From contig JAIOUW010000001.1 in NCBI GenBank assembly GCA_019931105.1, positions 310,001 to 374,000 on the forward strand: 64,000 nucleotides of DNA, written 5' to 3'. Of this stretch, positions 35,613 through 45,185 are shown one piece after another; positions within the stretch are counted from its first letter, which is position 1, and every line of letters starts with the position of its first letter. The notes beneath the pieces were generated by a model. The model worked only from the letters and a program-made list of their open reading frames with translations. It was not told the origin of the DNA and searched no databases. Source of the stretch: Flavobacteriaceae bacterium NBU2977. GTDB lineage: Bacteria > Bacteroidota > Bacteroidia > Flavobacteriales > Flavobacteriaceae. The position numbers and the translations under genes were made by a program.

Positions 35613-38600
35613 CGCTTTAGGGTAAAATGGCCGTTGAATCGAATGACCTCATTTGTGGATACATCGGTATAACCAGCTTTGAACCAATAATCGCTTTCGG
35701 GCATGGCGTTTCCATTGAAAATCCCGTCCCAACCAAGTTCTTGAGGATTCAATTGTCTTAACAATTTGCCATAACGATCGAATATATTGATATACGCATT
35801 GGTGATATTCGTTTGGTCATTCAACCCTTCAATGATCCAAAAATCATTGAATCCATCCGAGTTGGGCGTAAAGAACTTCATTGCATTTATGACCAAGAAC
35901 GGCTCACTGGTCAATGTTGTGCCGCATCCGGTAGTACTCCTAATATAGGCGGTATGTAAACCTCCGGTTACATCCCGAAAAGTATTGGAGGTCTGATAGG
36001 GACCATTGGGGTCGTCCAAACTATATTCGAACAGACTGGTATCACCCGTAGAACTATCGGCGATAATTTTCACCATATTGGTAGTACTGCCATTGGCCCC
36101 GGCCATGGAAACCTCAACTTCGACGGTCGTCGGTAGAGCCGCATCGATTATCGTAAGGGTCACTGGCAGACGTACCGAACTTGTACAGCCCGAAACCATT
36201 TGAAGGGCCTCGGCATAATAGGTGTGTACCCCTGCATTGGTTTCCGCTGGCGTAAAACCGGTTCCTATGGCCAATAAATTACCATCTACGGCACTGTCGA
36301 ACCAATTGACATCATCGCCCAATCCTCCTGCGGGCAATTCTACGGTCAACATTGGGTTGGGATCTCCGGGACAGGTTTGACCATCGGTCGGGTTGATCGG
36401 TGCATCGACCACCGGACAATTACATTCTGGAGAAGTCACGATAAAACTTTCGGTACAGGGGCCGTTCGTCACGGTAATCGTTACATCCGTTCCCGTCGGA
36501 ATATCCGTAACGGTATTCCCGGTCAAATTACCCGCCGAAGCTGTTGCAATTCCCGTATTCACGGAAAAATCAACACTATAGGTCATTAAATCGGGGGCAC
36601 AGGCCGTATTGTCGACCACCAGCACCGGTATTTCGAATATATCGACCCGAAACACGCTCTCATCGGTACAGCTGCCATTTGTCGATGATGTGGCAAAAAT
36701 GTAAACATCCTGTGAAGTGGTCAATTGGTCGCCCGCGTTGAGCAAGGTACCGCTGCCGGCCGGACCTCCCGTATTCGAGTAATAGGCGTTACCCGGCGGC
36801 AAAGGGGGCAATTCATAGAAGCCACAGGCCTCAATAGGGGTGGCCATAACATGGGCCACGGGCAAGGCCGTTATTTCAAGGGTGACCGCCAAACGGTTCG
36901 TGCTAGTGCATCCAGAAACTTGCTGTCTCGCCTCTGCATAATACGTATAGGAACCGCTTGCCGTATCGGTCGGTGTGTACGAAAGGCCCGAGGCAATAGT
37001 CGTACCTCCGGTGGGTACCGTATACCAATCAATTTCATCACCCAAACCAGTGGTGGGCAGTTCGACCTGCAAGGCAGGATTGGGATCACCTTCGCATATC
37101 GCACCGTTTAGCGCATTGACCGGGTCTTCGACCGTTGGACAAGAGCAAACGGGCGAGGTTACGTTGAAGGTTCGAATGCAACCATTATTATCGACAGTCA
37201 CCGTGATATCGGTTCCTGTCGGGATGCCCAAAATGGTGGTGCCCGAAATCGTTCCGGCGGTCGTATTGGTAACCGTTCCAGTGTTTATGGTGAAATCGAC
37301 ATCATAACTCAAAAGGTCAGGTGCGCAGGTCGTGAAATTTTCCGTAAAAGTGGGTAGCGCATTGACCGTAACCGTGTCGGTATAGGTGAACGGGGCAGTA
37401 TAGGTAATGGTACATCCGGTAATGGCATCCTCCACGCTTACAACATCAAGGATTATATCGGTGGTTGCCGCAAGCACTGTTACACTGGCAGCTCCCGTGG
37501 CATCCAAAGTCAAGGGAATACCAGCGGCGGAATTCAAGCTGTACGTCACGATATCATTCGGATTTCCCACAAGGTCAAAGACAGCGTCCTCACCAGGACA
37601 TATGGCATTCGAGACGGCCGTAACAGCGGTAAAAGTCGGATTCGGAATCAGTGTCAGAACACCCTGCGACTCTTCCTTGCAGAGATAATTGTCGGCCCAG
37701 TATTCCACCCGATAAACATTATTGTCATCGGCGAGGACCGGTATAAAGTTCAACGTATTGGATGTTTCGGCCAATGGGGCCCCAAAAGTAGTTCCGCCGT
37801 CGGTACTGACCGTCCACTCATACTGCATGACACCACCTCCACCGGCAGTGACGTCAACCATGAACTGGGCCGCATCGCCCAAACATATATTCACATCGGC
37901 GACCGCGGTGTTCAAGACCGGGGCAGTGCCTACAGATCTGATCAGATGGCCCACGGGTAAGGGTGTATAGCCATCGGTACCACTCGTCACCAATCCATTG
38001 GCATCGACCGTGGGCACTCCCGTACCTAGAACGCCATCTTTGTCATCGTCAGTGAATCCGGCCTCGGTGACATCACCACAACCATCATTGTCGGAATCCC
38101 AATCATAGCAATCGGCCAAGCCGTCACCATCATAGTCAAAATCGATGCGTATGTTGTCGTAATTACCGGCACCCTGATTTTTAGAAAGATCTTCAACATG
38201 CGAAATTCGTACGAGCAATAAATTACCTAGGGCAGGTGATGCCGGAGGTATGTTCGCCGTTAACTCAAAATCGGTCCAAAGTCCGTTAGGGGTCTCATGA
38301 CCTTCTATCACGCGTGTTGCCAAGGGTGTGAACGTGCCACCGTTATCATACCCCAATTCCAAGGTCGTTTGCCCATCGTTGCGAAAAACATTGAGATAAT
38401 CAAGTCCGTCCCCTACGGCGATGGTCAAAATATAATTTCCTTCTTCGATAGTCGGGTTTCTCACTGGGTCTGGTTGTTGAGTTATCGTACCTGTACCGTT
38501 GATATAGGCGAATTTTCCATTATCAGCGGGTAACGGTCCGTTGTTCACCCCGTCTGCATCGCTCAGGTAATTCGGTGCATAAAAGGTATTCGGTACAATG

Positions 38601-39793
38601 GTCTCCACAGAATTGGTAACGTTTGCGTAGTGCACGCCAATGGCATTGCCTCCCACACCCGAGGTCTGCAAATCCCAGAAATCGATGACACCGTCGGTAT
38701 ATTGCTCGATCGTATTCACTGTGGCAGGATTGTCGGCGATTGCAGTGGCCTCAAAGTCATATCCATTGCCTTGGCCCAAATTACAACCTTCGTCCACATC
38801 GAGAATGCCGTCGTTGTCACTGTCTTGATCAAGGGGTGTGACAGGATTTCCCGAAACCCCATCTATCACATAGGCATTGCCATCAAGTACCCCATCATTG
38901 TCAATATCATTGTTGCACCCAATTTCAGAGGCATCCAAAGTAGCCCAGCCTGCTTCTTGGCCATCATCACAACCATCACCGTCTGCATCCGTATCACTAC
39001 AATTGTCAATGCCATCACTATCGGTATCAAGCATCAAATGAAAGTCATCATAATTACCTGCATAGCCATTTATGAAAGGCCCTGGATTAAAGACGTCTAT
39101 CCCAGAGGTGTGCGATATTTGAATCAAGATTCCCTCTCCTAACGCAGGACTGGTAGCATCAATGGTGAACTGTATAGTGAATTGTGTCCAAATACCATCC
39201 GTCAAGGAAGTTGTTTGTGGTGTATCATTGGGGTTAATGGTCAATTCCGCATTTGGATCAGGTATGGGGGTGAAACTGGCTGCATCACTACCATATCCCA
39301 TTTGAACAAATGTAGTTCCATCATTTCTATAGACATTGTAATTGGCGCCCTCTCCTGCCCAAAAGGTAAAAATATAACCACTTTCACTGTAAACGGCGTT
39401 TTGTGCATTCAATGTTAGGGTTTTAGTAACAGGTGTATAGGTATTGGTAGGTATGTCATGCAAAGCCTGCGTGTTTACATACAAAAATTGATTTCCGTCG
39501 GGAATTGCCGTGTAGTTCGCAGGTGAGGAAGGAAAATCATGCGTACCCCAACCATATCCACCATTATGCCCACTGGTAACCCACCCTTGTGGAATATTAT
39601 TGTAAGGAACGGCATCTTCAAAGCTTTGACTGGGTATATAGATCTCACACTCATCAATATCCAAAATACCATCACCATCGGCATCTTGACAATGAACCGA
39701 AAGCGAGACCGATAACAAACAACCGAATAAGACGATTTGGTATTTTGGCAAAAAAACCAGCGCCTTTTTCAAAAAGTACGGTTTGGGGACCAT
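35609..39793 (-). CDS. Giant secreted protein with type B T9SS sorting domain
   Basis: 1394 residues. After a signal peptide (VLFGCLLSVSLSVHCQ) comes a stretch with thrombospondin type 3 calcium repeats (DADGDGILDIDE, DTDSDGIDNCSDTDADGDG, DQDSDNDGILDVDE, DYDGDGLADCYDWDSDNDG). Two related jelly-roll-like units lie between them. Then come Ig-like modules and a tandem pair of about 220-residue blocks (each with CAPDLxxYxVDFxxNTG and CSC/CNC-PxVxxPxN then DPNPxLxVELPxxGLGD). The last 90 residues are the type B gliding-motility-associated domain (FFTPNSDGFNDFWIIEGL, FDRYGKLL, GHFTLKR). The product is exported by the type IX secretion system, probably an adhesin or surface-layer protein. Convergent with the PHP gene, sharing four bases. 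Confidence 0.92.
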   Translation of the reverse strand: MVPKPYFLKKALVFLPKYQIVLFGCLLSVSLSVHCQDADGDGILDIDECEIYIPSQSFEDAVPYNNIPQGWVTSGHNGGYGWGTHDFPSSPANYTAIPDGNQFLYVNTQALHDIPTNTYTPVTKTLTLNAQNAVYSESGYIFTFWAGEGANYNVYRNDGTTFVQMGYGSDAASFTPIPDPNAELTINPNDTPQTTSLTDGIWTQFTIQFTIDATSPALGEGILIQISHTSGIDVFNPGPFINGYAGNYDDFHLMLDTDSDGIDNCSDTDADGDGCDDGQEAGWATLDASEIGCNNDIDNDGVLDGNAYVIDGVSGNPVTPLDQDSDNDGILDVDEGCNLGQGNGYDFEATAIADNPATVNTIEQYTDGVIDFWDLQTSGVGGNAIGVHYANVTNSVETIVPNTFYAPNYLSDADGVNNGPLPADNGKFAYINGTGTITQQPDPVRNPTIEEGNYILTIAVGDGLDYLNVFRNDGQTTLELGYDNGGTFTPLATRVIEGHETPNGLWTDFELTANIPPASPALGNLLLVRISHVEDLSKNQGAGNYDNIRIDFDYDGDGLADCYDWDSDNDGCGDVTEAGFTDDDKDGVLGTGVPTVDANGLVTSGTDGYTPLPVGHLIRSVGTAPVLNTAVADVNICLGDAAQFMVDVTAGGGGVMQYEWTVSTDGGTTFGAPLAETSNTLNFIPVLADDNNVYRVEYWADNYLCKEESQGVLTLIPNPTFTAVTAVSNAICPGEDAVFDLVGNPNDIVTYSLNSAAGIPLTLDATGAASVTVLAATTDIILDVVSVEDAITGCTITYTAPFTYTDTVTVNALPTFTENFTTCAPDLLSYDVDFTINTGTVTNTTAGTISGTTILGIPTGTDITVTVDNNGCIRTFNVTSPVCSCPTVEDPVNALNGAICEGDPNPALQVELPTTGLGDEIDWYTVPTGGTTIASGLSYTPTDTASGSYTYYAEARQQVSGCTSTNRLAVTLEITALPVAHVMATPIEACGFYELPPLPPGNAYYSNTGGPAGSGTLLNAGDQLTTSQDVYIFATSSTNGSCTDESVFRVDIFEIPVLVVDNTACAPDLMTYSVDFSVNTGIATASAGNLTGNTVTDIPTGTDVTITVTNGPCTESFIVTSPECNCPVVDAPINPTDGQTCPGDPNPMLTVELPAGGLGDDVNWFDSAVDGNLLAIGTGFTPAETNAGVHTYYAEALQMVSGCTSSVRLPVTLTIIDAALPTTVEVEVSMAGANGSTTNMVKIIADSSTGDTSLFEYSLDDPNGPYQTSNTFRDVTGGLHTAYIRSTTGCGTTLTSEPFLVINAMKFFTPNSDGFNDFWIIEGLNDQTNITNAYINIFDRYGKLLRQLNPQELGWDGIFNGNAMPESDYWFKAGYTDVSTNEVIRFNGHFTLKR

Positions 39794-39928
39794 AGACTTA
39801 AGTTTTATACAAACAAAAATAAGTACGTCGAATTACCTTACATTAAAAATTCGTTGTTCTTACCTATTTTTAGCCGAGATTGATTTTTCTATCGTTAAAA
39901 CGACAGCTTGGCAAAAAAAGTATGTAAT

Positions 39929-41143
39929 CTAAGAAGGTATTTCATCGACAAAAGCCTGCAGATAAGCGTATCGCGGGGTAAGCTTTCGGTTCTTGGTCAT
40001 GCGCGCCCGTTGTAAGATCCCATCGGCATCACCGTCGAAAAATGCGGGAATCACATATTTTAGAAAAGCCTCACCGAAACCGATGCTCGCATCGCGCGGA
40101 AGCTCACAGGGCAAATTATCAACGGCCATAACGGCAATCGCGGACTTATTCTTGAAATTTACCTCTTTTTCGGTCTTCGGATCGTACCCATAAATAGGAT
40201 CGGCAATGGTCGACGCGCGGATCGTACTCGCGACGGGCCCATCGATATCACAGCTGATATCGGCCACCACTTTGATCTTGAAATCAGGGTGCTTGGCATC
40301 CTCCCGTGTGTACAGATAGGGCGCCCCTTGTCCGTAAAAATGTCCGGCAATATAGAAATCGGTCACTTCGGCAAACCGAAAAAAATCGGACTTATATTCC
40401 TCGGGATGGGCAAAAAAGTTGGTCTTGTTACCCCGTACCCCGTCTTTTCGTTTGTTGTATTCCCCGGCATCTATTTGACAATAGACGGGTTCATTAAAAT
40501 TCTCCTCCAAATATTCGGCCACGTTGACCCTGCGAAGGCCCATACCATCCAACATTTCGCGGGAGCCGTTCCCTACCCTGCCCCTACCGGTCAGCAAGAT
40601 TTTAATATTCGGCAACTGTTTTTTTATTTTTTTGAGTTCACGTATCAATGCTTTTTGGTCTGGCAGGGCATTCGCCTTGGGTAGTTTGAATACATCGAAT
40701 TTTAGTCCGTATGCCCGAAATCCGTTATAGGCGCCAACGATACCGGCATAGCGGCCAAAGGCGACCAAGCGCACTTCTTTTGAATTGGTAATGACCTCAT
40801 GATCGTACAATTCGATATTTTTTTTCAAAATGGCCCGCAGCAAATCTCTGTTATAGGGCTGCTTTTTTATGGTATGCGAAAAGAAAAAATACTTTTTATC
40901 GGGTATGAGGGCGTCGATGGGCACTTCCTTTACCCCCAAAAGCACATCGCAGGTTTCCATAGCATCTTCAACAGGTATACCCAAATGTCGGTACGACGCG
41001 TCATCAAACGCCCTTATGGGCGAAGGCTCGACGATTATTTGTGCTTTCGAATGGTTCGAAAGGACTTTTTGGCAGGCTTCTGGTGACAATACTACCCTGC
41101 GATCAGGGGGATTCTTGCGTTCTCTAATGATTCCGAACTTCAT
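39929..41143 (-). CDS. Saccharopine dehydrogenase-like (AlaDH/PNT fold) oxidoreductase
   Basis: 404 residues. The start MKFGIIRERKNPPDRRVVLS matches the N-terminus of the alanine dehydrogenase/PNT fold (RERK then RVVLSPE), and the longer open frame upstream (63 extra codons) is unlikely. Features are EPSPIRAFDDASY, GVKEVPIDALIPDKKYFFFSHTIKKQP, NAD-binding LLTGRGRVGNGSREML, then VVADISCDIDGPVASTIRAST. The wording is like lysine-forming saccharopine dehydrogenases (LYS1 type). The lysine route in this organism is not shown by the window, so the true substrate remains inference. Single gene. Confidence 0.85.
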   Translation of the reverse strand: MKFGIIRERKNPPDRRVVLSPEACQKVLSNHSKAQIIVEPSPIRAFDDASYRHLGIPVEDAMETCDVLLGVKEVPIDALIPDKKYFFFSHTIKKQPYNRDLLRAILKKNIELYDHEVITNSKEVRLVAFGRYAGIVGAYNGFRAYGLKFDVFKLPKANALPDQKALIRELKKIKKQLPNIKILLTGRGRVGNGSREMLDGMGLRRVNVAEYLEENFNEPVYCQIDAGEYNKRKDGVRGNKTNFFAHPEEYKSDFFRFAEVTDFYIAGHFYGQGAPYLYTREDAKHPDFKIKVVADISCDIDGPVASTIRASTIADPIYGYDPKTEKEVNFKNKSAIAVMAVDNLPCELPRDASIGFGEAFLKYVIPAFFDGDADGILQRARMTKNRKLTPRYAYLQAFVDEIPS

Positions 41144-41342
41144 ATGGGCTTTGGTATAAATATTGCATAAATGTAAAGGGATTTGTAGCGGTGCGCAAAC
41201 TTTTATTAGCTTTGCCAACCGCGTTAGGGATAGAGGCAGGTACCGCGTACCGCCGATAGCCCGACCCTTTGAAGTTTTACGAAAAAGGGGAACGCCAAGA
41301 TCTTTGAAAAAAATCATGGGAGAATTGCACATTTGAGTTAGT

Positions 41343-41385
41343 CCCTTCGGCGCAGTTTATGCTGAGCATGGACGAAGTACTCAGG
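41343..41385. repeat. CCCTTCG...CTCAGGG type intergenic repeat
   Basis: A block beginning CCCTTCGGCGCAG, with GCTGAGCATGGACGAAG inside and ending CTCAGGG, is of the same class as the CCCTTCGACAAGCTCAGGG element inside hsdS (45766-45784). Such REP-like repeats are common in Bacteroidota intergenic regions. Read by eye; copy number not known. Confidence 0.45.
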
Positions 41386-41429
41386 GTTCAATTCGTTTAC
41401 GATTAGTATTGCTAATCTAACTCATTGAA

Positions 41430-41827
41430 GGGGCCGACTGGTTTTGACAGCGAGACCAATGGCAATGTAAGCATGTCGAGCGCTGGGGTACAGCTCGTTA
41501 ATATCATACTTCACACTTTTAATTGGCGATAATAATTACGCTCTTGCCGCTTAATCTGAATTATAGTAAGATTTAGCCTCGTCTCCGCTAGGCGGAGAAG
41601 CGAGATGTTCCTGAATAGCCCTTGTTGACGGCGATTCATTTAGGAGCACCATAAAAGTCAACACAAGGGTATCAGTTCGCTTTGGCGGTACCTCTAAAAC
41701 CTTAAGAAGCTAAGTGCACATTAGGCGGTTTCTGGTCAGGTGTGCATCGAAAACCAAGCAGATACTAAGCATGTAGAAAGCACTGACGTTGCTTGTTTGG
41801 ACGAGGGTTCGAATCCCTCCGGCTCCA
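41430..41827 (+). ncRNA. ssrA: tmRNA
   Basis: Rescues stalled ribosomes and tags proteins for degradation. The 5' end GGGGCCGACTGGTTTTGACA pairs with the 3' end CGGCTCC through a 7-bp acceptor stem (one G-U pair), followed by discriminator A; the genomic bases after it are CGA, so the CCA tail is not encoded. The T arm is GGACGAGGGTTCGAATCCCTCC. The resume region encodes GDNNYALAA followed by TAA (41525-41554), the Bacteroidota-type tag. The order of tRNA-like domain, tag and pseudoknot hairpins (for example TCTCCGC/GGCGGAGA) fits a one-piece tmRNA. A strong terminator follows. Confidence 0.96.
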
Positions 41828-41838
41828 CGACACTCAAG

Positions 41839-41867
41839 AAACCACGCCAAGGCGTGGTTTTGTTTTT
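41839..41867 (+). terminator. Terminator of ssrA
   Basis: 10-bp stem AAACCACGCC-AA-GGCGTGGTTT followed by TGTTTTT, 11 bases past the mature tmRNA end. Confidence 0.8.
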
Positions 41868-41952
41868 ATGAAATGTCAAAACGGAGTTTTGTAAGTGAAT
41901 AAAATACAAAACTAGAAGCTTCTGCTTCGTGGTTTCTTATTTGCAACATTGG

Positions 41953-42004
41953 TTCGGAGGGAGGAACGAAGTTAATCCCTACGGCTCCACCTACGCCCTC
42001 CGAA
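41953..42004 (+). repeat. Echo of the tmRNA 3' end inside a 9-bp inverted repeat
   Basis: AATCCCTACGGCTCCAC (41974-41990) copies the tmRNA 3' end (41812-41828) at 16 of 17 positions. It lies between TTCGGAGGG (41953-41961) and its exact complement CCCTCCGAA (41996-42004). More GAAGC/GCGAAG-rich short repeats follow up to the GIY-YIG start. Partial duplication of a tmRNA end is the usual scar of integration at ssrA, but no integrase is nearby. Confidence 0.55.
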
Positions 42005-42177
42005 GCCTCGTGCGAAGGGGAGCTTTTCAATTACCATTGGCTTACTCTCATCCAGACCATTTGAGTCTTGATCCGGGGAGCTACGGTGGACACCGGTCCA
42101 CAATCTTCATTCCCCGAAGCTTTGAGCGAAGCGAAAAGCGAAGGAGAACCACTATCTTCCCTACAAACCAATCAATC

Positions 42178-42426
42178 ATGACCCTTCCATACGCCGTCTA
42201 CATTCTAAAATGTGCCAATGGTCAATATTATACCGGGTTTTCCGCGAATCTTTCGCAACGCCTTGAAGCCCATCAAAATGGCCAAGTACATTTTACCAAA
42301 GACAAATTACCTGTTGAACTGGTACATCTTTCATATTTTCGAAAAAAACAAAAAGCCCTTGTTTTCGGGCCGTATTTGAAGTCCGGTTCTGGAATTGCGT
42401 TCGGCAACCAAAGGTCAGTCGAATGA
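42178..42426 (+). CDS. Small GIY-YIG nuclease family protein
   Basis: 82 residues. The catalytic fold signature is present: YAVYILKC (GIY equivalent), then YYTGFS (YIG equivalent), SANLSQRLEAHQNG with the catalytic Arg, and the late YLKSGSGIAFGN. The open frame extends 83 codons further upstream, but that part translates the short repeats behind ssrA and has no protein-like character, so the internal ATG is chosen. The usual EFEKYLK segment reads VFGPYLK, so the acidic catalytic residue may be lost. The family is seen as UPF0213-type domestic nucleases and in mobile introns; here it may belong to a small mobile unit behind ssrA. Confidence 0.8.
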   Translation: MTLPYAVYILKCANGQYYTGFSANLSQRLEAHQNGQVHFTKDKLPVELVHLSYFRKKQKALVFGPYLKSGSGIAFGNQRSVE

Positions 42427-42468
42427 ATCATCGAATACCCTTATCTTAGTAACCCATACACCCCTTCT

Positions 42469-42759
42469 ATGTCAAACCAAAAATCTTGGCTGCGCACCCT
42501 AATAGAGCTTATCGAAGTCTTTTTCAACAGCGCACAACGCAACAAACGGGGCCGCACCTGGCACCAACATGTAGTGCCTTATGAAGACGGTTGGGCCGTG
42601 CGGCGCGAGGGCAACCAACGGATCACCAGCAAGCACCGTAAACAAATTACGACCATTGACAAGGCTAAACGCTTGGCCCGAAAATACAAGGCCGATGTTA
42701 TCATTCACCGTGAAAACGGGGAGATTCGTGAGCGACTATCGTATGGCGATGACCGATAA
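42469..42759 (+). CDS. DUF2188 family protein
   Basis: 96 residues, no signal. The domain at about 33-92 has the family pattern: WHQHVVPYEDGWAVRREGNQ, then TTIDKAKRLARKYKADVIIH and HRENGEIRERLSYGDD. DUF2188 proteins are small, found in many bacteria, and of unknown function. It begins 42 bases after the GIY-YIG gene and stands just before the restriction-modification island. Confidence 0.88.
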   Translation: MSNQKSWLRTLIELIEVFFNSAQRNKRGRTWHQHVVPYEDGWAVRREGNQRITSKHRKQITTIDKAKRLARKYKADVIIHRENGEIRERLSYGDDR

Positions 42760-42865
42760 AAACCCGAGCTGACCGATTATTTATAACGTCAGTTTTTTCT
42801 TCTATCAAGAATGTTTATTTTGGCTTGAACGTTGACTTTTCCCCGTTATTAATTCACATTGATCA

Positions 42866-44322
42866 ATGAATTTTGAACAAACTTTTAAAAACATAGATGA
42901 CCTGCTCTACAAAGATTCAGGAGCAGACAGCGAATTAGATTACATAGGACAAACCTCTTGGGTGATGTTCTTACGCTACTTGGACGAATTAGAACAAGAC
43001 AAAGCAGACGAAGCAGAACTGCGTGGAGAAGATTACAACTTCATTTTGGATTCGGCATACCGTTGGCCAAATTGGGCAATGCCAAAAGGACCAGACGGAA
43101 AACTCGACCACCACAAAGCTATGACAGGACCCGATTTAGTTCAGTTTGTAGACAACAAGTTGTTTCCGTACTTGGCGGAATTCAAACAAAAAGCCGACAA
43201 CCCAAAAACCATAGAATACAAGATTGGTGAAATCTTCTCTGAACTAAAAAACAAAATCCAAAGTGGTTACAACCTACGTGAGATTTTGGAATACGCTGAC
43301 GAACTGCCTTTCCGTGCTTCAACTGACAAACATGAGTTGAGTCACTTGTACGAAAGCAAGATTAAAAACATGGGAAATGCAGGTCGAAATGGTGGACAAT
43401 ATTACACACCAAGACCGCTCATTCGTGCCATGATTAATGTTGTTGACCCACAAATTGGAGAAAAAATCTATGATGGTGCAGCAGGTTCTTGTGGTTTCTT
43501 ATGCGAAGCATACGAGTATTTGTATGAGCGTATGGAGAAAACCACCGACAATCTGAAAACGCTGCAAGAAGAAACACTTTACGGAAAAGAGAAAAAAAAC
43601 CTGGCGTATGTGATTGGAATCATGAACATGATACTTCATGGCATAGAAGCACCAAACTTGATTCACATGAATACGCTTGGCGAGAATATACGAGATATTC
43701 AAGAGAAAAATCGTTACCATGTGATTCTTGCCAACCCACCCTTTGGAGGGAAAGAACGAAAAGAAGTACAACAAAACTTTGACATAAAAACAGGAGAAAC
43801 CGCTTCGCTGTTTTTACAGCACTTTATCAAAAGTTTAAAGACAGGCGGACGAGCCGCTATCGTTATCAAAAACACCTTTTTAAGTAATGCCGATAACGCT
43901 TCTATTTCATTGCGTAAGCACTTATTGGAAAGTTGTAACCTGCATACCATTTTAGACAGCCAGCAGGTACATTTACAGGTGCAGGTGTAAAAACAGTAGT
44001 CTTGTTCTTCCAAAAAGGCGAACCCACCAAAAACATTTGGTATTACCAATTAGATGCAGGTAGAAACATGGGAAAAACCAATCCTTTGAATGATACCGAT
44101 ATGGAAGAGTTTGTGGCAATGAGCAAAACACAAACGGAGACTGAAAAATCGTGGCTCTTTAATGTGAACGATTTAGACGAAAACACGCTCGACCTTTCGC
44201 CTAAAAACCCAAACACACCAGAAGAAGCACCATTGAGAAGTCCTAGAGAGATTTTGGAGGAAATGGAGAATCTTGACAAGGAAACGATTAAAATTATAAA
44301 TCAGATTAAGGAGCTAATATGA
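42866..44322 (+). pseudogene. hsdM: Type I restriction-modification methyltransferase subunit, frameshifted
   Basis: HsdM adds methyl groups to adenine in the type I target. The first frame (42866-43990) has the N-terminal helical domain, SAM motif GAAGSCGFL and catalytic NPPF (LANPPFGGKERKEV); the second frame (44002-44322) carries VLFFQKGEPTKNIWYYQLD through the C-terminal tail IKELI. The two join where LD-x-PAGTFTGAG is expected: two bases remain between GAC (43955-43957) and CCA (43960-43962) where three are needed, a single-base deletion. The first frame ends at residue 374 with a foreign tail. Unless it is a sequencing error, the subunit is inactive. The end overlaps the ORF6N start by ATGA. 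Confidence 0.9.
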
Positions 44323-45185
44323 GTAATTTAATTTTGATAGAAAATAGAATTTTTACGTTCCGAGGCGAACAAGTAATGCTTGATAGTGATTTGGCTGAAA
44401 TGTACGAAGTGGAAGTAAAGAGATTAAATGAGCAGGTAAAAAGAAACATAGAGCGTTTTCCTAAAGAATTTAGATTTCAACTTTCTAACAATGAGAAAAA
44501 TGAACTGGTCGCAAATTGCGACCGGTTTAAAAAATTAAAACATTCTAGCAACAACCCTTATGCATTTACCGAGCAGGGTGTAAGTATGCTTTCGGCTGTT
44601 TTGCGTAGTAAAGTGGCCATACAAGTAAGCATACAAATAATGAATGCTTTTGTACAAATGCGAAAAACCATTGGCAACCACCAGCAATTATTACAACTAT
44701 CATCAGATTTTACACAACATAAACTAGAAACCAACCAAAAATTTGAGCAAGTTTTTAAAGCATTAGAAGCACCAAGCATAAAAGACAAACAAGGCATTTT
44801 CTTTAACGGACAAACCTACGATGCTTACGATTTTGTAAATGGGTTGATTAAAAAAGCAAAAAGCAGTATTGTGCTTATAGATAACTATATAGACGATACC
44901 GTAATTACCCAGCTCACCAAAAAACACAAAAACGTGGCGGTAACTTTATTAAGTAAAACCATTAGCAAAAAATTGCAGTTAGATATAGATAAGGCTAATA
45001 CACAATACCCAACTTTTAAAACCATACCGTTTGCTAAAGCACATGACCGCTTTATAATAATTGATGAAACCGAAGTCTATCACATAGGTGCAAGCCTTAA
45101 AGACTTGGGTAAAAAATGGTTTGCGTTTTCTAAGTTGGAAACGGCTTCTGTTAGTATTATTAACCAAATTAAAGAGTTGATATGA
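44319..45185 (+). CDS. ORF6N-domain protein with PLD-like C-terminal part
   Basis: 288 residues. The ORF6N DNA-binding domain (about 1-110) is typical: RIFTFRGEQVMLDSDLAEMY, VKRLNEQVKRNIERFPKEFR, PYAFTEQGVSMLSAVLRS. A coiled-coil link follows (IGNHQQLLQLSSDFTQHK). The last 125 residues resemble a phospholipase-D-like half domain (IVLIDNYIDDTVITQLTKKH, then HDRFIIIDETEVYHIGASLKDLGKKWFAF). Related proteins are common in phages and in hsd loci, where they may regulate expression. The gene overlaps hsdM and hsdS by ATGA at each end, so it is translated as part of the hsd operon. Confidence 0.85.
   Translation: MSNLILIENRIFTFRGEQVMLDSDLAEMYEVEVKRLNEQVKRNIERFPKEFRFQLSNNEKNELVANCDRFKKLKHSSNNPYAFTEQGVSMLSAVLRSKVAIQVSIQIMNAFVQMRKTIGNHQQLLQLSSDFTQHKLETNQKFEQVFKALEAPSIKDKQGIFFNGQTYDAYDFVNGLIKKAKSSIVLIDNYIDDTVITQLTKKHKNVAVTLLSKTISKKLQLDIDKANTQYPTFKTIPFAKAHDRFIIIDETEVYHIGASLKDLGKKWFAFSKLETASVSIINQIKELI

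Noticed and set aside
35609-39793. Many open frames opposite the giant T9SS gene
   Set aside because: They are antisense shadows; the minus-strand frame is continuous with signal peptide and sorting domain.
41929-42177. An 83-codon N-terminal extension of the GIY-YIG gene
   Set aside because: It translates the repeat-rich zone behind ssrA and has no protein-like pattern; the GIY motif starts just after the internal ATG.
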